The notes under the pieces: generated by a model
What the model saw: only the letters and a program-made list of their open reading frames with translations
What the model was told of the DNA's origin: nothing
The model's database searches: none
Made by a program: the position numbers and the translations under genes
DNA from: Beta vulgaris subsp. vulgaris
Taxonomy: Eukaryota; Streptophyta; Magnoliopsida; Caryophyllales; Amaranthaceae
DNA length: 64,000 bases
Direction: 5' to 3'
Assembly: GCF_026745355.1 (NCBI RefSeq)
Contig: NC_079206.1
Location: 31,359,053-31,423,052 of the forward strand
In this document: positions 11,371 to 23,295 of the stretch, in pieces
How the letters are laid out: every line of letters starts with the position of its first letter
Position numbering within the stretch: the first letter of the stretch is position 1

Positions 11371-12930
11371 TTAAAATAACAAGGAAATACCTGAGACAAA
11401 AAGCTCGGGATTTGAGCCTCATCGACTCTTCCGTCTCCCAAGTGGCTTCCTCGTACTTTTGGCTTTTCCAAAGCACTTTAACCAAGGGTTATCACCTTCC
11501 TTCTCAGGCATGATTCTGACGGTCCAAGATCAGAACAGGTCGCTCCTCAAAAGTCATGTTCGGCTCGATAGAGACCGACTCTATAGGGATGACATGAGAC
11601 GGATCGCAGCGATACCTCCGCAACTGCGACACATGGAACACATCGTGCACCCTCGACAACTAAGGGGGCATAGCCAATCTGTAAGCCACCTCCCCAATCC
11701 TCTCGAGAATTTCATAGGGCCAACATACTTCGGGCTTAACTTGCCTTTTTGCCCAAATCTTGCCACTCCCTTCATCGGAGACACCTTCAACAGCACCTTA
11801 TCCCCAACGGTGAAAGAAATAGGCTTCCGACGCACGTCTGCATAAGAAACTCTGCCTATCTGGAGCAGCCTTCATTCTAGCCTGAATCACTTTTACTTGC
11901 TCAACAGTATCTTTGGATCAAGTCTGGTCCCAACACCAACGAGTCACTTATGTCTCTCCAACAAGTGGAACTACGACACTTACGCCCATACAAGGCTTCA
12001 TAAGGAGCCATCTGAATGCTAGCATGGTAATTGTTGTTGCAAGAGAACTCCACCAAGTTCAATGACTTCAACCAAGACTCTTGAAATTCCAAAGCACAAG
12101 ACGGAGCATATCCTCCAGAGTCTGAATAGTCCTCTCTGTTTTCCCATCCGTAGCAGCTTGGAAAGCGGTACTCAACTTCAACTTAGTACCAAATGCTTCT
12201 TGCAGAGCAACCCAGAAATGAGACAAGAATCTAGGGTCATGGTCAGATAACTAATATCCTTCGGAACACCGTGCCAATCGAATGATTTCATTAGCGTAGG
12301 CTTCTGCTAACTCTTCCATAGCCAAGTATTCTTCATCGGAATAAACCGAGCTACCTTAGTCAATCGGTACAATCACCCACACCGCATTCTTACCCCAACA
12401 GGCTCTCGGAAGACCCATAACAAAGTCCATCGAGATAGAATCGAACTTCCACGCAGGAATTGGTAATGGTTGTAGCAAACAACCCGGTCTCTGATGCTCG
12501 ATCTTAATCTTTTGACACACCAGACACCTGGCCACAAATTCCCTTTTCATGCATGGCCACCGGAAATTAGCCTTGAGATCCTTGTAAAGCTTATCACCCC
12601 CAGGATGAACAAAGTAGGGAGTACAATGAGCTTCCTCGAGAATCTTCTTCTTAAGCTCCAAGTCATTAGGCACACACCAACGACTCATAAATTTACCCTC
12701 CCTCGAATCGACTTCGAAATTTTGGCTCGGCCCTGAGCCTTAGCTTCACGGATCTTTTCCAACTTAGGATCATACTTCTGATTCTCTCGCAACTCTTGGA
12801 ACAAGGCAGGCTCGCACTCATTGCACAGAGAGTTTCCACCAACCCCGAGGTACCACCTCGATTTCAAGCTTCAAATTCATCACATAAGTCTCTCGGCGAA
12901 TTCTAACCGCATTAAGAGAATGCTTCGACT
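11371..12930 (-). pseudogene. Gypsy copy B integrase and chromodomain
   Basis: The order on the minus strand is H2C2 zinc finger ([12 protein letters not shown] near 12600, [15 protein letters not shown] near 12510), catalytic core (SMDFVMGLP near 12430), the [18 protein letters not shown] segment near 12010, the C-terminal SH3-like part ([11 protein letters not shown] near 11730) and the chromodomain-like tail (EEATWETEESM near 11420). Frames are broken at many single-base indels (for example near 11718, 11850, 11912, 12250, 12285 and 12370). A TAG stop at 11660-11662 replaces the Glu of [10 protein letters not shown] and is shared exactly with copy C. Unlike copy A, the segment carrying the catalytic Glu is present. 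Confidence 0.9.
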
Positions 12931-14790
12931 TACGGCTGAGAGCATCCGCAACCACATTAGCTTTGCCCTCATGGTAATCAAGTGCAATCGTAATCCTTGA
13001 TCAACTCCAACCATCTTCTCTGCCTCATATTCAAATCTCTTTGAGTGAAGATGTACTTGAGGCTTTTGTGGTCGGTAAACACCTCACATGAAACCTCATA
13101 CAGAATGTGTCGCTGGATTTTAAGAGCGAACACCACAGCAGCCACCTCCAAATCATAAGTTGGGTAATTCTTTTCATGCACCTTTAACTGCCTCGATGCA
13201 TACGCCACCACTTTCCCTTGTTCATAAGAACACAACCCAAACCAAGCTTCGATGCGTCACTATATACTTCAAACCCAACCCCTTCAGTAGGCAAGGTTAG
13301 AACAGGAGCGGTAGTGAAGCACTTCTTTAATTCTGGGAATGCTTTTTCACACTCTTCGGACCACATGAACTTACTCTCCTTCTTCATTAATTTAGTCAAC
13401 GGTTGAGCTATCCTTGAGAAACCCTGAACAAACCTCCGATAGTAACCGGCAAGACCAAGGAAACTCCGGATCTCGGAAACATTCTTAGGATTCTCCCAAT
13501 CCACGACAGCTCTAACCTTAGAAGGATCTACCATCACTCCATCCTTGCTGATAACATGGCCTAGGAACGACACCTCCTTCAGCCAGAACTCACACTTGGA
13601 GAACTTTGCCAACCATTTATGTTGCCTCAAAATACCCAAGATCAATCTCAGATGCCTCTCATGCTCTTCTTCATTCTTATAGTACACCAGGATATCGTCG
13701 ATAAAACGACTACACACGAATCCAGGAACTCATGGAAAGAACGGTTCATCTGATCCATGGATACAGCAGGGGCATTAGTCAAACCGAAGGGCATGACCAC
13801 GAACTCATAGTGCCCATATCTTGTTTGGAAGGCGGTCTTAGGAATGTCCTCCTTCTTCACCGGAATCTGGTGATAACCTGACCTCAGGTCAATCTTCGAA
13901 AATACTCCCGCACCCTTTAACTGGTCAAACACATCCTCAATGCGGGGCAAGGGATACCTATTCTTGATAGTCGCCTTGTTCAATTCCCGATAATCGATGC
14001 AAAGCCGCATACTCCCGTCTTTCTTTTTTACAAACAGCATAGGGGCACCCCACGGCGAGACACTTGGCCTAATAAATCCCCTATCAATCAATTCTTGCAA
14101 CTGAGTCTTCAACTCTTGCAACTCAGCAGGCGCCATTCTATACGGGGCCTTTCACAAAGGAGCAGTACCAGGAGTCAAGTCAATGTTGAACTCAACTTCT
14201 CTTTCAGGAGGATACCCGGTAGCTCATCAGGAAAAACGTTCGGATACTCACGGACAACATGGATGTCCTCTAACTTCGCTTCTTGGGTTAAATCTTTTAC
14301 CATACAGAGGAACACTTGCTCCCCTTTCTGACGGAGCCTTTGCATTTTGAGAGCATAAACGATCTTTACTCCCTTCTTCAACACCACTCCACTATAGGAG
14401 ATATGTTTGCCACATGGACTACGAAGAGTCACTTTTTGATCGCGGCAATGAATCTGAGCACGATACTTGACAACCGGTCCATGCCCAAAATAACATCAAA
14501 CTCGACCATGGAGAATGCCTTGAGATCGGCAGGCAGATCAATACCCAACACAGAGATAGGCACCCCACAATACTCGGCCAAACAAGGGTAGTTCTCCCAA
14601 GAAGGTAGAGAAATAAGAGTCCGAATAGGAGAACTCGAAGTCAAATTAGCTTTCTTGGCAAATGAATTAGACACACAAGACACAGATGCACCAGAATCAA
14701 ACAACACAGAAGCAGGTCCAGAATTAACAAGAAAGGTACCTGAGATGACGTCGGGATGAACATCGGCGTCGGAATGAGTCATATTGTAAA
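12931..14790 (-). pseudogene. Gypsy copy B protease, reverse transcriptase and RNase H
   Basis: The protease has FDSGASVSCVS near 14690. RT motifs [17 protein letters not shown] (about 14010) and MPFGLTNAP (about 13785) are in one frame. One base is missing within the FIDD codons near 13700, so the catalytic motif is out of frame. RNase H ([13 protein letters not shown] near 13255, [11 protein letters not shown] near 13060) is open. A TGA stop at 14152-14154 replaces the Ser of the PLSKA linker and is identical in copy C. Frameshifts near 14215 and 14470 affect the protease-RT linker. Confidence 0.9.
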
Positions 14791-15727
14791 CCCGATTCTT
14801 TGGCAGAGCAGAATGACTAGGAGGAACAGGGGGCTTAGCTGTAGCCCTCGGATTCTTGGGACAGTCATAACTCTTGTGACCTACCTCTCTACAATAGAAG
14901 CAAACAATAGCAGCACCCTCACAATCCTTTCCCGGATGTAAAGGCTTCTTACACCTCCGACACTTGGACGGATCAAAACCCTGCCTAGAACCGGAGCCTT
15001 GGTATCCACCACGGAAACTCGGGTCAAACCTCGGCTTCTTACCGGACTAGGGGCAACAGACGGAAAAGGCTTCCTCACAGATGCGGCCATAACAGCTTCT
15101 TCCTCTCTCACTCATGCATGAACACTAAGGGCCATCTCATAAGCAGCTTGAAAAGTAGTAACCCCTGAACACAGCACCAGGGTCCTTACCCCGAATTCAT
15201 CTTCTTTATATATCTCTTAACCCTCTCAGCTTCGGTGGGAATGACAGTACCAGCAAATTTAGACAGCTCCGTAAGCAATCAGTGTACTTCTGGATGTCCA
15301 TACTCCCTTGAGTCAAGAAAAAATTCTTCCTACTTTTGCCAGCGCAAGTCATCAGGTAGAATCTCTCTTTCAGCTTGGCGGAGAACTTAGTCCACCAAAA
15401 CCGGTGTAGCCATACACACATCCTTCACCGTACTCCACCAATTATCCGCCTCTTTCTTCAGATAGTACATCCCAATCGGTACCATTTCGGCAGCAAAGCA
15501 GTTTGTTGCCGTGAATAGCTTCTCCATCTCCCTTAACCAGTTTTCCAAAGCCACAGGATCAGCAACACCATCGTAAGTAGGGGTCCTGTGACGGTCAAAC
15601 CGGTCGAAAGTAGACTCCACTACTCGAAGAAACAGCCCTATTAGCTAAAGAGATGAAAGCATTTTCCAGGCTTACGCGACGACGACGCAACTTCCTTTCT
15701 AGCGGCTAACTGTTGTCGTGGAGGCAT
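14791..15727 (-). pseudogene. Gypsy copy B gag
   Basis: It starts at 15727 (MPPRQQL). The arginine-rich N-terminus has lost bases near 15690 and 15617. The capsid core (PPTYDG-like, LENWLREMEKLF, KKEADNWW) is readable at 15430-15610, with further frameshifts near 15405, 15320 and 15270. A TGA stop at 15112-15114 replaces Ser in HASVREEE and is shared with copies C and D. The two CCHC knuckles lie around 14880-14970. Confidence 0.88.
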
Positions 15728-15946
15728 ACTACAAAACAGAAACTATCACGTTAGTCTATCAAAATCACATAAGCAAGCATTAAATCAATAAACATAGTAA
15801 ACAAAATGTTTCCCCAGGTTTACTTCCTACCCAGGTGACTCTCATACACTCTAGACTTGAAATCTAAGACACTAGTAATCCTAGTCACAAGTCTACTCAT
15901 CTTCTGGTAAAATAATAGAAACTTAACAGAGCTTCTGGAACGTTTT

Positions 15947-15958
15947 GCTCTGATACCA
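15947..15958 (-). other. Primer-binding site of internal B
   Basis: The minus strand reads TGGTATCAGAGC two bases from the LTR3 end. Confidence 0.9.
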
Positions 15959-15960
15959 AC

Positions 15961-18649
15961 TGTAACATCCCGTCCAAAACCAAGAGGTACATAGCCTTAA
16001 GATAAGGTAATAGTTATATATAATGGCAGCGGAAATTCAAAGAGACGGAGATGCCACTCTAAGGAGTAGAACAAAAACTAAAATAGAATAACCATCATAG
16101 GAAAGTCAACTCGAGTACATATAATCAAAAGGGAAAATGAGGTCCCATACCCTCATTCTTCAACAAGTCTCAAAGAGTCATACACACCACAAAGTAAACC
16201 TCAAAATCATAGAGTAAACAAAACTATGACAACTGAAATCCATAGTTCCAATACATAAGTCAAAACTAGAATTAGCTACTTAAACCAACTAAGTATCTAA
16301 TCCTAAGTCCAAATTTGAAATACTCATCCACTATCACAAGCTCCCTTTCTTTGCTCAACGGGGAACACACACACCCCGAACCAGACTAGAACCACTCTAA
16401 GCAGCGTCACCATCTAAACAAGATACAACAATTTCCACAATCAGTGGGGAGTAACTAGTAGTTCTCCCAGCTCAAATAGAAACAGATAGGAGCTTAAATA
16501 ATTAGAAACAACATCAGAAAACTTAATACCAATCACCAACTCGCTATAAGGTACAGACAACAAACATGCAACAAATGCGGTCAACGTTGCAACAAATGCG
16601 GTCCACAAGCTCAAACATAACATTGGACCATGCCTCCCAAGGCCTACGTTGCATATTCGAGGAACCATACCGCGCTTTTCGAATAGCTATAATCTACGGA
16701 TCATACCACCCGTAGTACCCAATGGACCATACCGCCCACGGTTTAGTAACCAAAGTTAGGACCATACTGCCCTTAGGCTAACGAGCATAAATTTTTAGGA
16801 CCATACCGCCCTTAACAATTCCACTCAAACTCCTTGAACCATGTTGTTCATAGGATTTCCTAATGAAGACCTCTAGAACTATACCGTTCCTAGAGTTACG
16901 CTATCAACAACGTGCAATCATACAAGACAAGCACACATGGATCAAATCCAACCATCAATAAGAACAAGTATGAGCGAAACCAACCAAGCATACCCAACAA
17001 GGTTCCAACATGAGTTTGCATAGCCAACACAAACGACGCGCACGTTCAAGACTCAAACCAAGAGTTACCATCACATGAGAACATACCCTTAACGTAATAC
17101 TTAAACCACCCAAAAACTACTCAAACATCTTAGCATACTTACTAAGACCAACCAAGCCAAAACACACAAGTGTAGACCAAAACAAGAAATAAAGACACAC
17201 AACACGACCCAGGGGCAGACCACCCGACGCGAGGTGCGACGAGGCTCGCGGGTCGTGATTGGCATCCATCGCGAGCAGCCTTCTGCCGTGGCCTGCGAGC
17301 TTCGTTCGCTCGCCTACGCACGCTCCTCGAGGCTTGCTCCAGCCTTCCTTTACACCCACACTTACACCGAACAATTCGTAACGACCAATGACCCACCAAC
17401 AACAACCAACAACAACAACAAACTCCATCAACCTTCAACCACGACAATAAACGACAACAACACTTTCCAACACCAACAATAACGACGATAATAATACCAA
17501 CTCCAACCCAATGACAACGAAAATAAAAACGACAATTACAACAACAACACGCTCTTCCACACAACAACAACGACAATAATAGCAATAACAACGACAATAA
17601 TAACAACAACAACAACAATAACGAATCCATCAACAAAACAACCACAATAGCAACATGAAACTTTAACCATACAATCTTCTAAGTTCTTCATAACATGATA
17701 CTACATTCTCTAACGCATTTCTAACAACCTAAGTTCAATATTTATACTCTACCGAACTAGAAAAACGCTAGTTACCTTTTTCTTGGGAAGATTCACAAAA
17801 GAAAGGTTCCAAGTCCTCTAGAGATCTTGAGAAATATCACCACTTCGGCCTCCTATGAACACAATCACAACGAACTCAATACGCGCTTGAAACCGATGCA
17901 AATATGGCTCGAAAACAAGTAACAAAATCTGATTTTTGTGTGAGAAAATATGGATGAAGAACAAAAGCTTTTCCCCTCCCTTTTTCCTTTGAGAATGACG
18001 TATGAAATAAGGAGTAACAAGGAAGAGTTTTCTGATTTTTATTTTCAGAAATTAAGGTGAAGGGTTTGAGGTTTATGAGGTCTAATAAGGAGGAAATGAA
18101 GAGATGACCTTTGGTTAACGCGGCGTTACAATAGGAACTTAAAAAGCTGTCCAAACTTTTCGTATAACATGGCTATATCAGAATTTTCGGACCTCCCTAA
18201 ACAAATAACAAAATGTACGAAGGCTATTACTAGTACAATGTAAATTTTCCGGCATCACGTAAAACACTCGGCATGTATAAGTATATGTTTTCCAAACTGA
18301 AAATTATGTATAAGTATATGTTTTCCAAACTGAAAATTATTATTACCAACGTAATATAAATATACACGTATTATACTATCACATTATACACTCGGCACAC
18401 GCAATAGTACTACATTGTCCGTTTCATAAGAACAATGCAGACAATTATATTATACGACTAACACAATGCCACATAAATAAGACGTACATTATAACTTTGC
18501 ACCAAGTCAATTAAAATAATGTAGGTGTAAAAAATATATATACATAAATTTATGTACTTTCCGAAAATAATTTAATAGAAATATAATTTATCACATCAGA
18601 TAATAATAATTAACACGCGAAAATTTCAGAGAAATTTCGGGTTGTTACA
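15961..18649 (-). repeat. LTR3 of the Gypsy array (2689 bp)
   Basis: It runs from TGTAACATCCCG to GGGTTGTTACA on the plus strand. It shares with LTR2 both the 26-bp loss near the CCATACCGCC cluster and the tandem 33-bp unit (18273-18305 and 18306-18338). It is the 5' LTR of internal B and the 3' LTR of internal C. Confidence 0.93.
17739..17746 (-). promoter_or_regulatory. Putative TATA box of LTR3
   Basis: The minus strand reads TATAAATA in the conserved LTR context. Confidence 0.5.
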
Positions 18650-18663
18650 ATCTCCTCTCCTTA
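18650..18663 (-). other. Polypurine tract of internal C
   Basis: The minus strand reads TAAGGAGAGGAGAT abutting the LTR3 start. Confidence 0.85.
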
Positions 18664-18683
18664 AGAAAAGTTCGTCCTGGAAC

Positions 18684-20250
18684 TTAAAATAACAAGGAAA
18701 TACCTGAGACAAAAAGCTCGGGATACTTGAGCCTCATCGACTCTTCCGTCTCCCAAGTGGCTTCCTCGTACTTTTGGCTTTTCCAAAGCACTTTAACCAA
18801 GGGTATCACCTTCCTTCTCAGGGCATGATTCTGACGGTCCAAGATCAGAACAGGTCGCTCCTCAAAAGTCATGTTCGGCTCGATAGAGACCGACTCTATA
18901 GGGATGACATGAGACGGATCGCAGCGATACCTCCGCAACTGCGACACATGGAACACATCGTGCACCCTCGACAACTAAGGGGGCATAGCCAATCTGTAAG
19001 CCACCTCCCCAATCCTCTCGAGAATTTCATAGGGGCCAACATACTTCGGGCTTAACTTGCCTTTTTGCCCAAATCTCGCCACTCCCTTCATCGGAGACAC
19101 CTTCAACAGCACCTTATCCCCAACGGTGAAAGAAATAGGCTTCCGACGCACGTCTGCATAAGAACTCTGCCTATCTGGAGCAGCCTTCATTCTAGCCTGA
19201 ATCACTTTTACTTGCTCAACAGTATCTTGGATCAAGTCTGGTCCCAACACCAACGAGTCACTTATGTCTCTCCAACAAGTGGAACTACGACACTTACGCC
19301 CATACAAGGCTTCATAAGGAGCCATCTGAATGCTAGCATGGTAATTGTTGTTGCAAGAGAACTCCACCAAGTTCAATGACTTCAACCAAGACTCTTGAAA
19401 TTCCAAAGCACAAGCACGGAGCATATCCTCCAGAGTCTGAATAGTCCTCTCTGTTTTCCCATCCGTAGCAGCTTGGAAAGCGGTACTCAACTTCAACTTA
19501 GTACCAAATGCTTCTTGCAGAGCAACCCAGAAATGAGACAAGAATCTAGGGTCATGGTCAGATACTATATATCCTTCGGAACACCGTGCAATCGAATGAT
19601 TTCATTAGCATAGGCTTCTGCTAACTCTTCCATAGACCAAGTATTCTTCATCGGAATAAACCGAGCTACCTTAGTCAATCGGTCGACAATCACCCACACC
19701 GCATTCTTACCCCCAACAGCTCTCGGAAGACCCATAACAAAGTCCATCGAGATAGAATCGAACTTCCACGCAGGAATTGGTAATGGTTGTAGCAAACAAC
19801 CCGGTCTCTGATGCTCGATCTTAATCTTTTGACACACCAGACACCTGGCCACAAATTCCCTTTTCATGCAAGGCCACCGGAAATTAGCCTTGAGATCTTT
19901 GTAAAGCTTATCACCCCAGGATGAACAAAGTAGGGAGTACAATGAGCTTCCTCGAGAATCTTCTTCTTAAGCTCCAAGTCATTAGGCACACACCAACGAC
20001 TCATAAACATTAGCCCTCCCTCGGAATCGACTTCGAAATTTTTGGCTCGGCCCTGAGCCTTAGCTTCACGGATCTTTTTCAACTTAGGATCATACTTCTG
20101 ATTCTCTCGCAACTCTTGGAACATGGCAGGCTCGGCACTCATTGCACAGAGAGTTTCCACCGAACCCCGAGGTACCACCTCGATTTCACGCTTCCAAAAT
20201 TCATCACATAAGTCTCTCGGCGGAATTCTAACCGCATTAAGAGAATGCTT
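18684..20250 (-). pseudogene. Gypsy copy C integrase and chromodomain, best preserved copy
   Basis: The zinc-binding region ([15 protein letters not shown] near 19820) is followed by the core with Asp (SMDFVMGLP near 19740), Asp and the Glu-containing [12 protein letters not shown] segment (about 19440). The C-terminal region ([19 protein letters not shown] near 19045) follows. The chromodomain-like tail 18684-18974 contains KVLW, EEATWETEESM and KYPELF, the signature of chromovirus CHD/CR motifs that direct integration to particular chromatin. Disruptions are a TAG stop at 18975-18977 (shared with copy B), a frameshift near 19565 just before the second catalytic Asp, and a missing base near 19915. 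Confidence 0.92.
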
Positions 20251-22110
20251 CGACTTACGGCTGAGAGCATCCGCAACCACATTAGCTTTGCCCTCATGGT
20301 AATCAAGCTGCAGATCGTAATCCTTGATCAACTCCAACCATCTTCTCTGCCTCATATTCAAATCACTTTGAGTGAAGATGTACTTGAGGCTTTTGTGGTC
20401 GGTAAACACCTCACACGAAACCCCATACAGAATGTGTCGCTGGATTTTAAGAGCGAACACCACAGCAGCCACCTCCAAATCATAAGTAGGGTAATTCTTT
20501 TCATGCACCTTCAACTGCCTGGATGCATACGCCACCACTTTCCCTTGTTACATAAGAACACAACCCAAACCAAGCTTCGATGCGTCACTATATACTTCAA
20601 ACCCAACCCCTTCAGTAGGCAAGGTTAGAACAGGAGCGGTAGTGAAGCACTTCTTTAATTCTTGGAATGCTTTTTCACACTCTTCGGACCACATGAACTT
20701 ACTCTCCTTCTTCATCAATTTAGTCAACGGTTGAGCTATCCTTGAGAACCTTGAACAAACCTCCGATAGTAACCGCAAGACCAAGGAAACTCCGGATCTC
20801 GGAAACATTCTTAGGATCTCCCAATCCACACAGCTCTAACCTTAGAAGGATCTACCATCACTCCATCCTTGCTGATAACATGGCCTAGGAACGACACCTC
20901 CTTCAGCCAGAACTCACACTTGGAGAACTTTGCAACCATTTATGTTGCCTCAAAAACCCAAGATCAATCTCAGATGCCTCTCATGCTCTTCTTCATTCTT
21001 ATAGTACACCAGGATATCGTCGATGAAAACGACTACACACGAATCCAGGAACTCATGGAAAGAACGGTTCATCTGATCCATGGATACAGCAGGGGCATTA
21101 GTCAAACCGAAGGGCATGACCACGAACTCATAGTGCCCATATCTTGTTTGGAAGGCGGTCTTAGGAATGTCCTCCTTCTTCACCGGAATCTGGTGATAAC
21201 CTGACCTCAGGTCAATCTTCGAAAATACTCCCGCACCCTTTAACTGGTCAAACACATCCTCAATGCGGGGCAAGGGATACCTATTCTTGATAGTCGCCTT
21301 GTTCAATTCCCGATAATCGATGCAAAGCCGCATACTCCCGTCTTTCTTTTTTACAAACAGCATAGGGGCACCCACGGCGAGACACTTGGCCTAATAAATC
21401 CCCTATCAATCAATTCTTGCAACTGAGTCTTCAACTCTTGCAACTCAGCAGGCGCCATTCTATACGGGGCCTTTCACAAAGGAGCAGTACCAGGAGTCAA
21501 GTCAATGTTGAACTCAACTTCTCTTTCAGGAGGGATACCCGGTAGCTCATCAGGAAAAACGTTCGGATACTCACGGACAACATGGATGTCCTCTAACTTC
21601 GCTTCTTGGGTTAAATCTTTTACCATACAGAGGAACACTTGCTCCCCTTTCTGACGGAGCCTTTGCATTTTGAGAGCATAAACGATCTTTACTCCCTTCT
21701 TCAACACCACTCCACTATAGGAGATATGTTTGCCACATGGACTACGAAGAGTCACTTTTTGATCGCGGCAATGAATCTGAGCACGATACTTGGACAACCG
21801 GTCCATGCCCAAAATAACATCAAACTCGACCATGGAGAATGCCTTGAGATCGGCAGGCAGATCAATACCCAACACAGAGATAGGCACCCCACAATACTCG
21901 GCCAAACAAGGGTAGTTCTCCCAAGAAGGTAGAGAAATAAGAGTCCGAATAGGAGAACTCGAAGTCAAATTAGCTTTCTTGGCAAATGAATTAGACACAC
22001 AAGACACAGATGCACCAGAATCAAACAACACAGAAGCAGGTCCAGAATTAACAAGAAAGGTACCTGAGATGACGTCGGGATGAACATCGGCGTCGGAATG
22101 AGTCATATTG
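20251..22110 (-). pseudogene. Gypsy copy C protease, reverse transcriptase and RNase H
   Basis: The protease FDSGASVSCVS lies near 22010, with an open frame to 21474. The TGA at 21474-21476 replaces Ser in the PLSKA linker, as in copy B. RT has [17 protein letters not shown] (about 21330), MPFGLTNAP (about 21105) and an intact FIDD (about 21020). One C is missing near 21370 and bases are missing near 20955, 20935, 20830, 20775 and 20750. RNase H shows [13 protein letters not shown] (about 20585) and [11 protein letters not shown] (about 20390). Confidence 0.92.
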
Positions 22111-23061
22111 TAAACCCGATTCTTTGGCAGAGCAGAATGACTAGGAGGAACAATGGGGCTTAGCTGTAGCCCTCGGATTCTTGGGACAGTCATAACTCTT
22201 GTGACCTACCTCTCTACAATAGAAGCAAACAATAGCAGCACCCTCACAATCCTTTCCCGGATGTAAAGGCTTCTTACACCTCCGACACTTGGACGGATCA
22301 AAACCCTGCCTAGAACCGGAGCCTTGGTATCCACCACGGAAACTCGGCTCAAACCTCGGCTTCTTAGCCGGACTAGGGGCAACAGACGGAAAAGGCTTCC
22401 TCACAGATGCGGCCATAACAGCTTCTTCCTCTCTCACTCATGCATGAACACTAAGGGCCATCTCATAAGCAGCTTGAAAAGTAGTAACCCCTGAACACAG
22501 CACCAGGGTCCTTACCCACGAATTCATCTTCTTTATATATCTCTTAACCCTCTCAGCTTCGGTGGGAATGACAGTACCAGCAAATTTAGACAGCTCCGTG
22601 AAGCAATCAGTGTACTTCTGGATGTCCATACTCCCTTGAGTCAAAGATAAAAATTCTTCCTACTTTTGCCAGCGCAAGTCATCAGGTAGAATCTCTCTTT
22701 CAGCTTGGCGGAGAACTTAGTCCACCCAAAACCGGCTGTAGCCATACACACATCCTTCACCGTACTCCACCAATTATCCGCCTCTTTCTTCAGATAGTAC
22801 ATCCCAATCGGTACCATTTCGGCAGCAAAGCAGTTTGTTGCCGTGAATAGCTTCTCCATCTCCCTTAACCAGTTTTCCAAAGCCACAGGATCAGCAACAC
22901 CATCGTAAGTAGGGGTCCTGTGACGGTCAAACCGGTCGAAAGTAGACTGTCCACTACTCAAAAACAGCCCTATTAGCTAAAGAGATGAAAGCATTTTCCA
23001 GGCTTACGCGACGACGACGCGCAACTTCCTTTCTAGCGGCTAACTGTTGTCGTGGAGGCAT
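22111..23061 (-). pseudogene. Gypsy copy C gag
   Basis: It starts at 23061 (MPPRQQL) and the frame is lost near 22960, where bases are missing in the Ser-rich stretch. The capsid core (LENWLREMEKLF, KKEADNWWSTVKDV) is open at 22641-22961, followed by a further shift and a stop near 22660. A TGA at 22438-22440 (HA*VREEE) is shared with B and D. Two CCHC knuckles (CRRC..H..C and CFYC..H..C) lie near 22215-22300. One extra T near 22154 breaks the frame between the knuckles and the protease. Confidence 0.9.
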
Positions 23062-23281
23062 ACTACAAAACAGAAACTATCACGTTAGTCTATCAAAATC
23101 ACATAAGCAAGCATTAAATCAATAAACATAGTAAAACAAAATGTTTCCCCAGGTTTACTTCCTACCCAGGTGACTCTCATACACTCTAGACTTGAAATCT
23201 AAGACACTAGTAATCCTAGTCACAAGTCTACTCATCTTCTAGTAAAATAATAGAAACTTAACAGAGCTTCTGGAACGTTTT

Positions 23282-23293
23282 GCTCTGATACCA
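23282..23293 (-). other. Primer-binding site of internal C
   Basis: The minus strand reads TGGTATCAGAGC next to LTR4. Confidence 0.9.
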
Positions 23294-23295
23294 AC

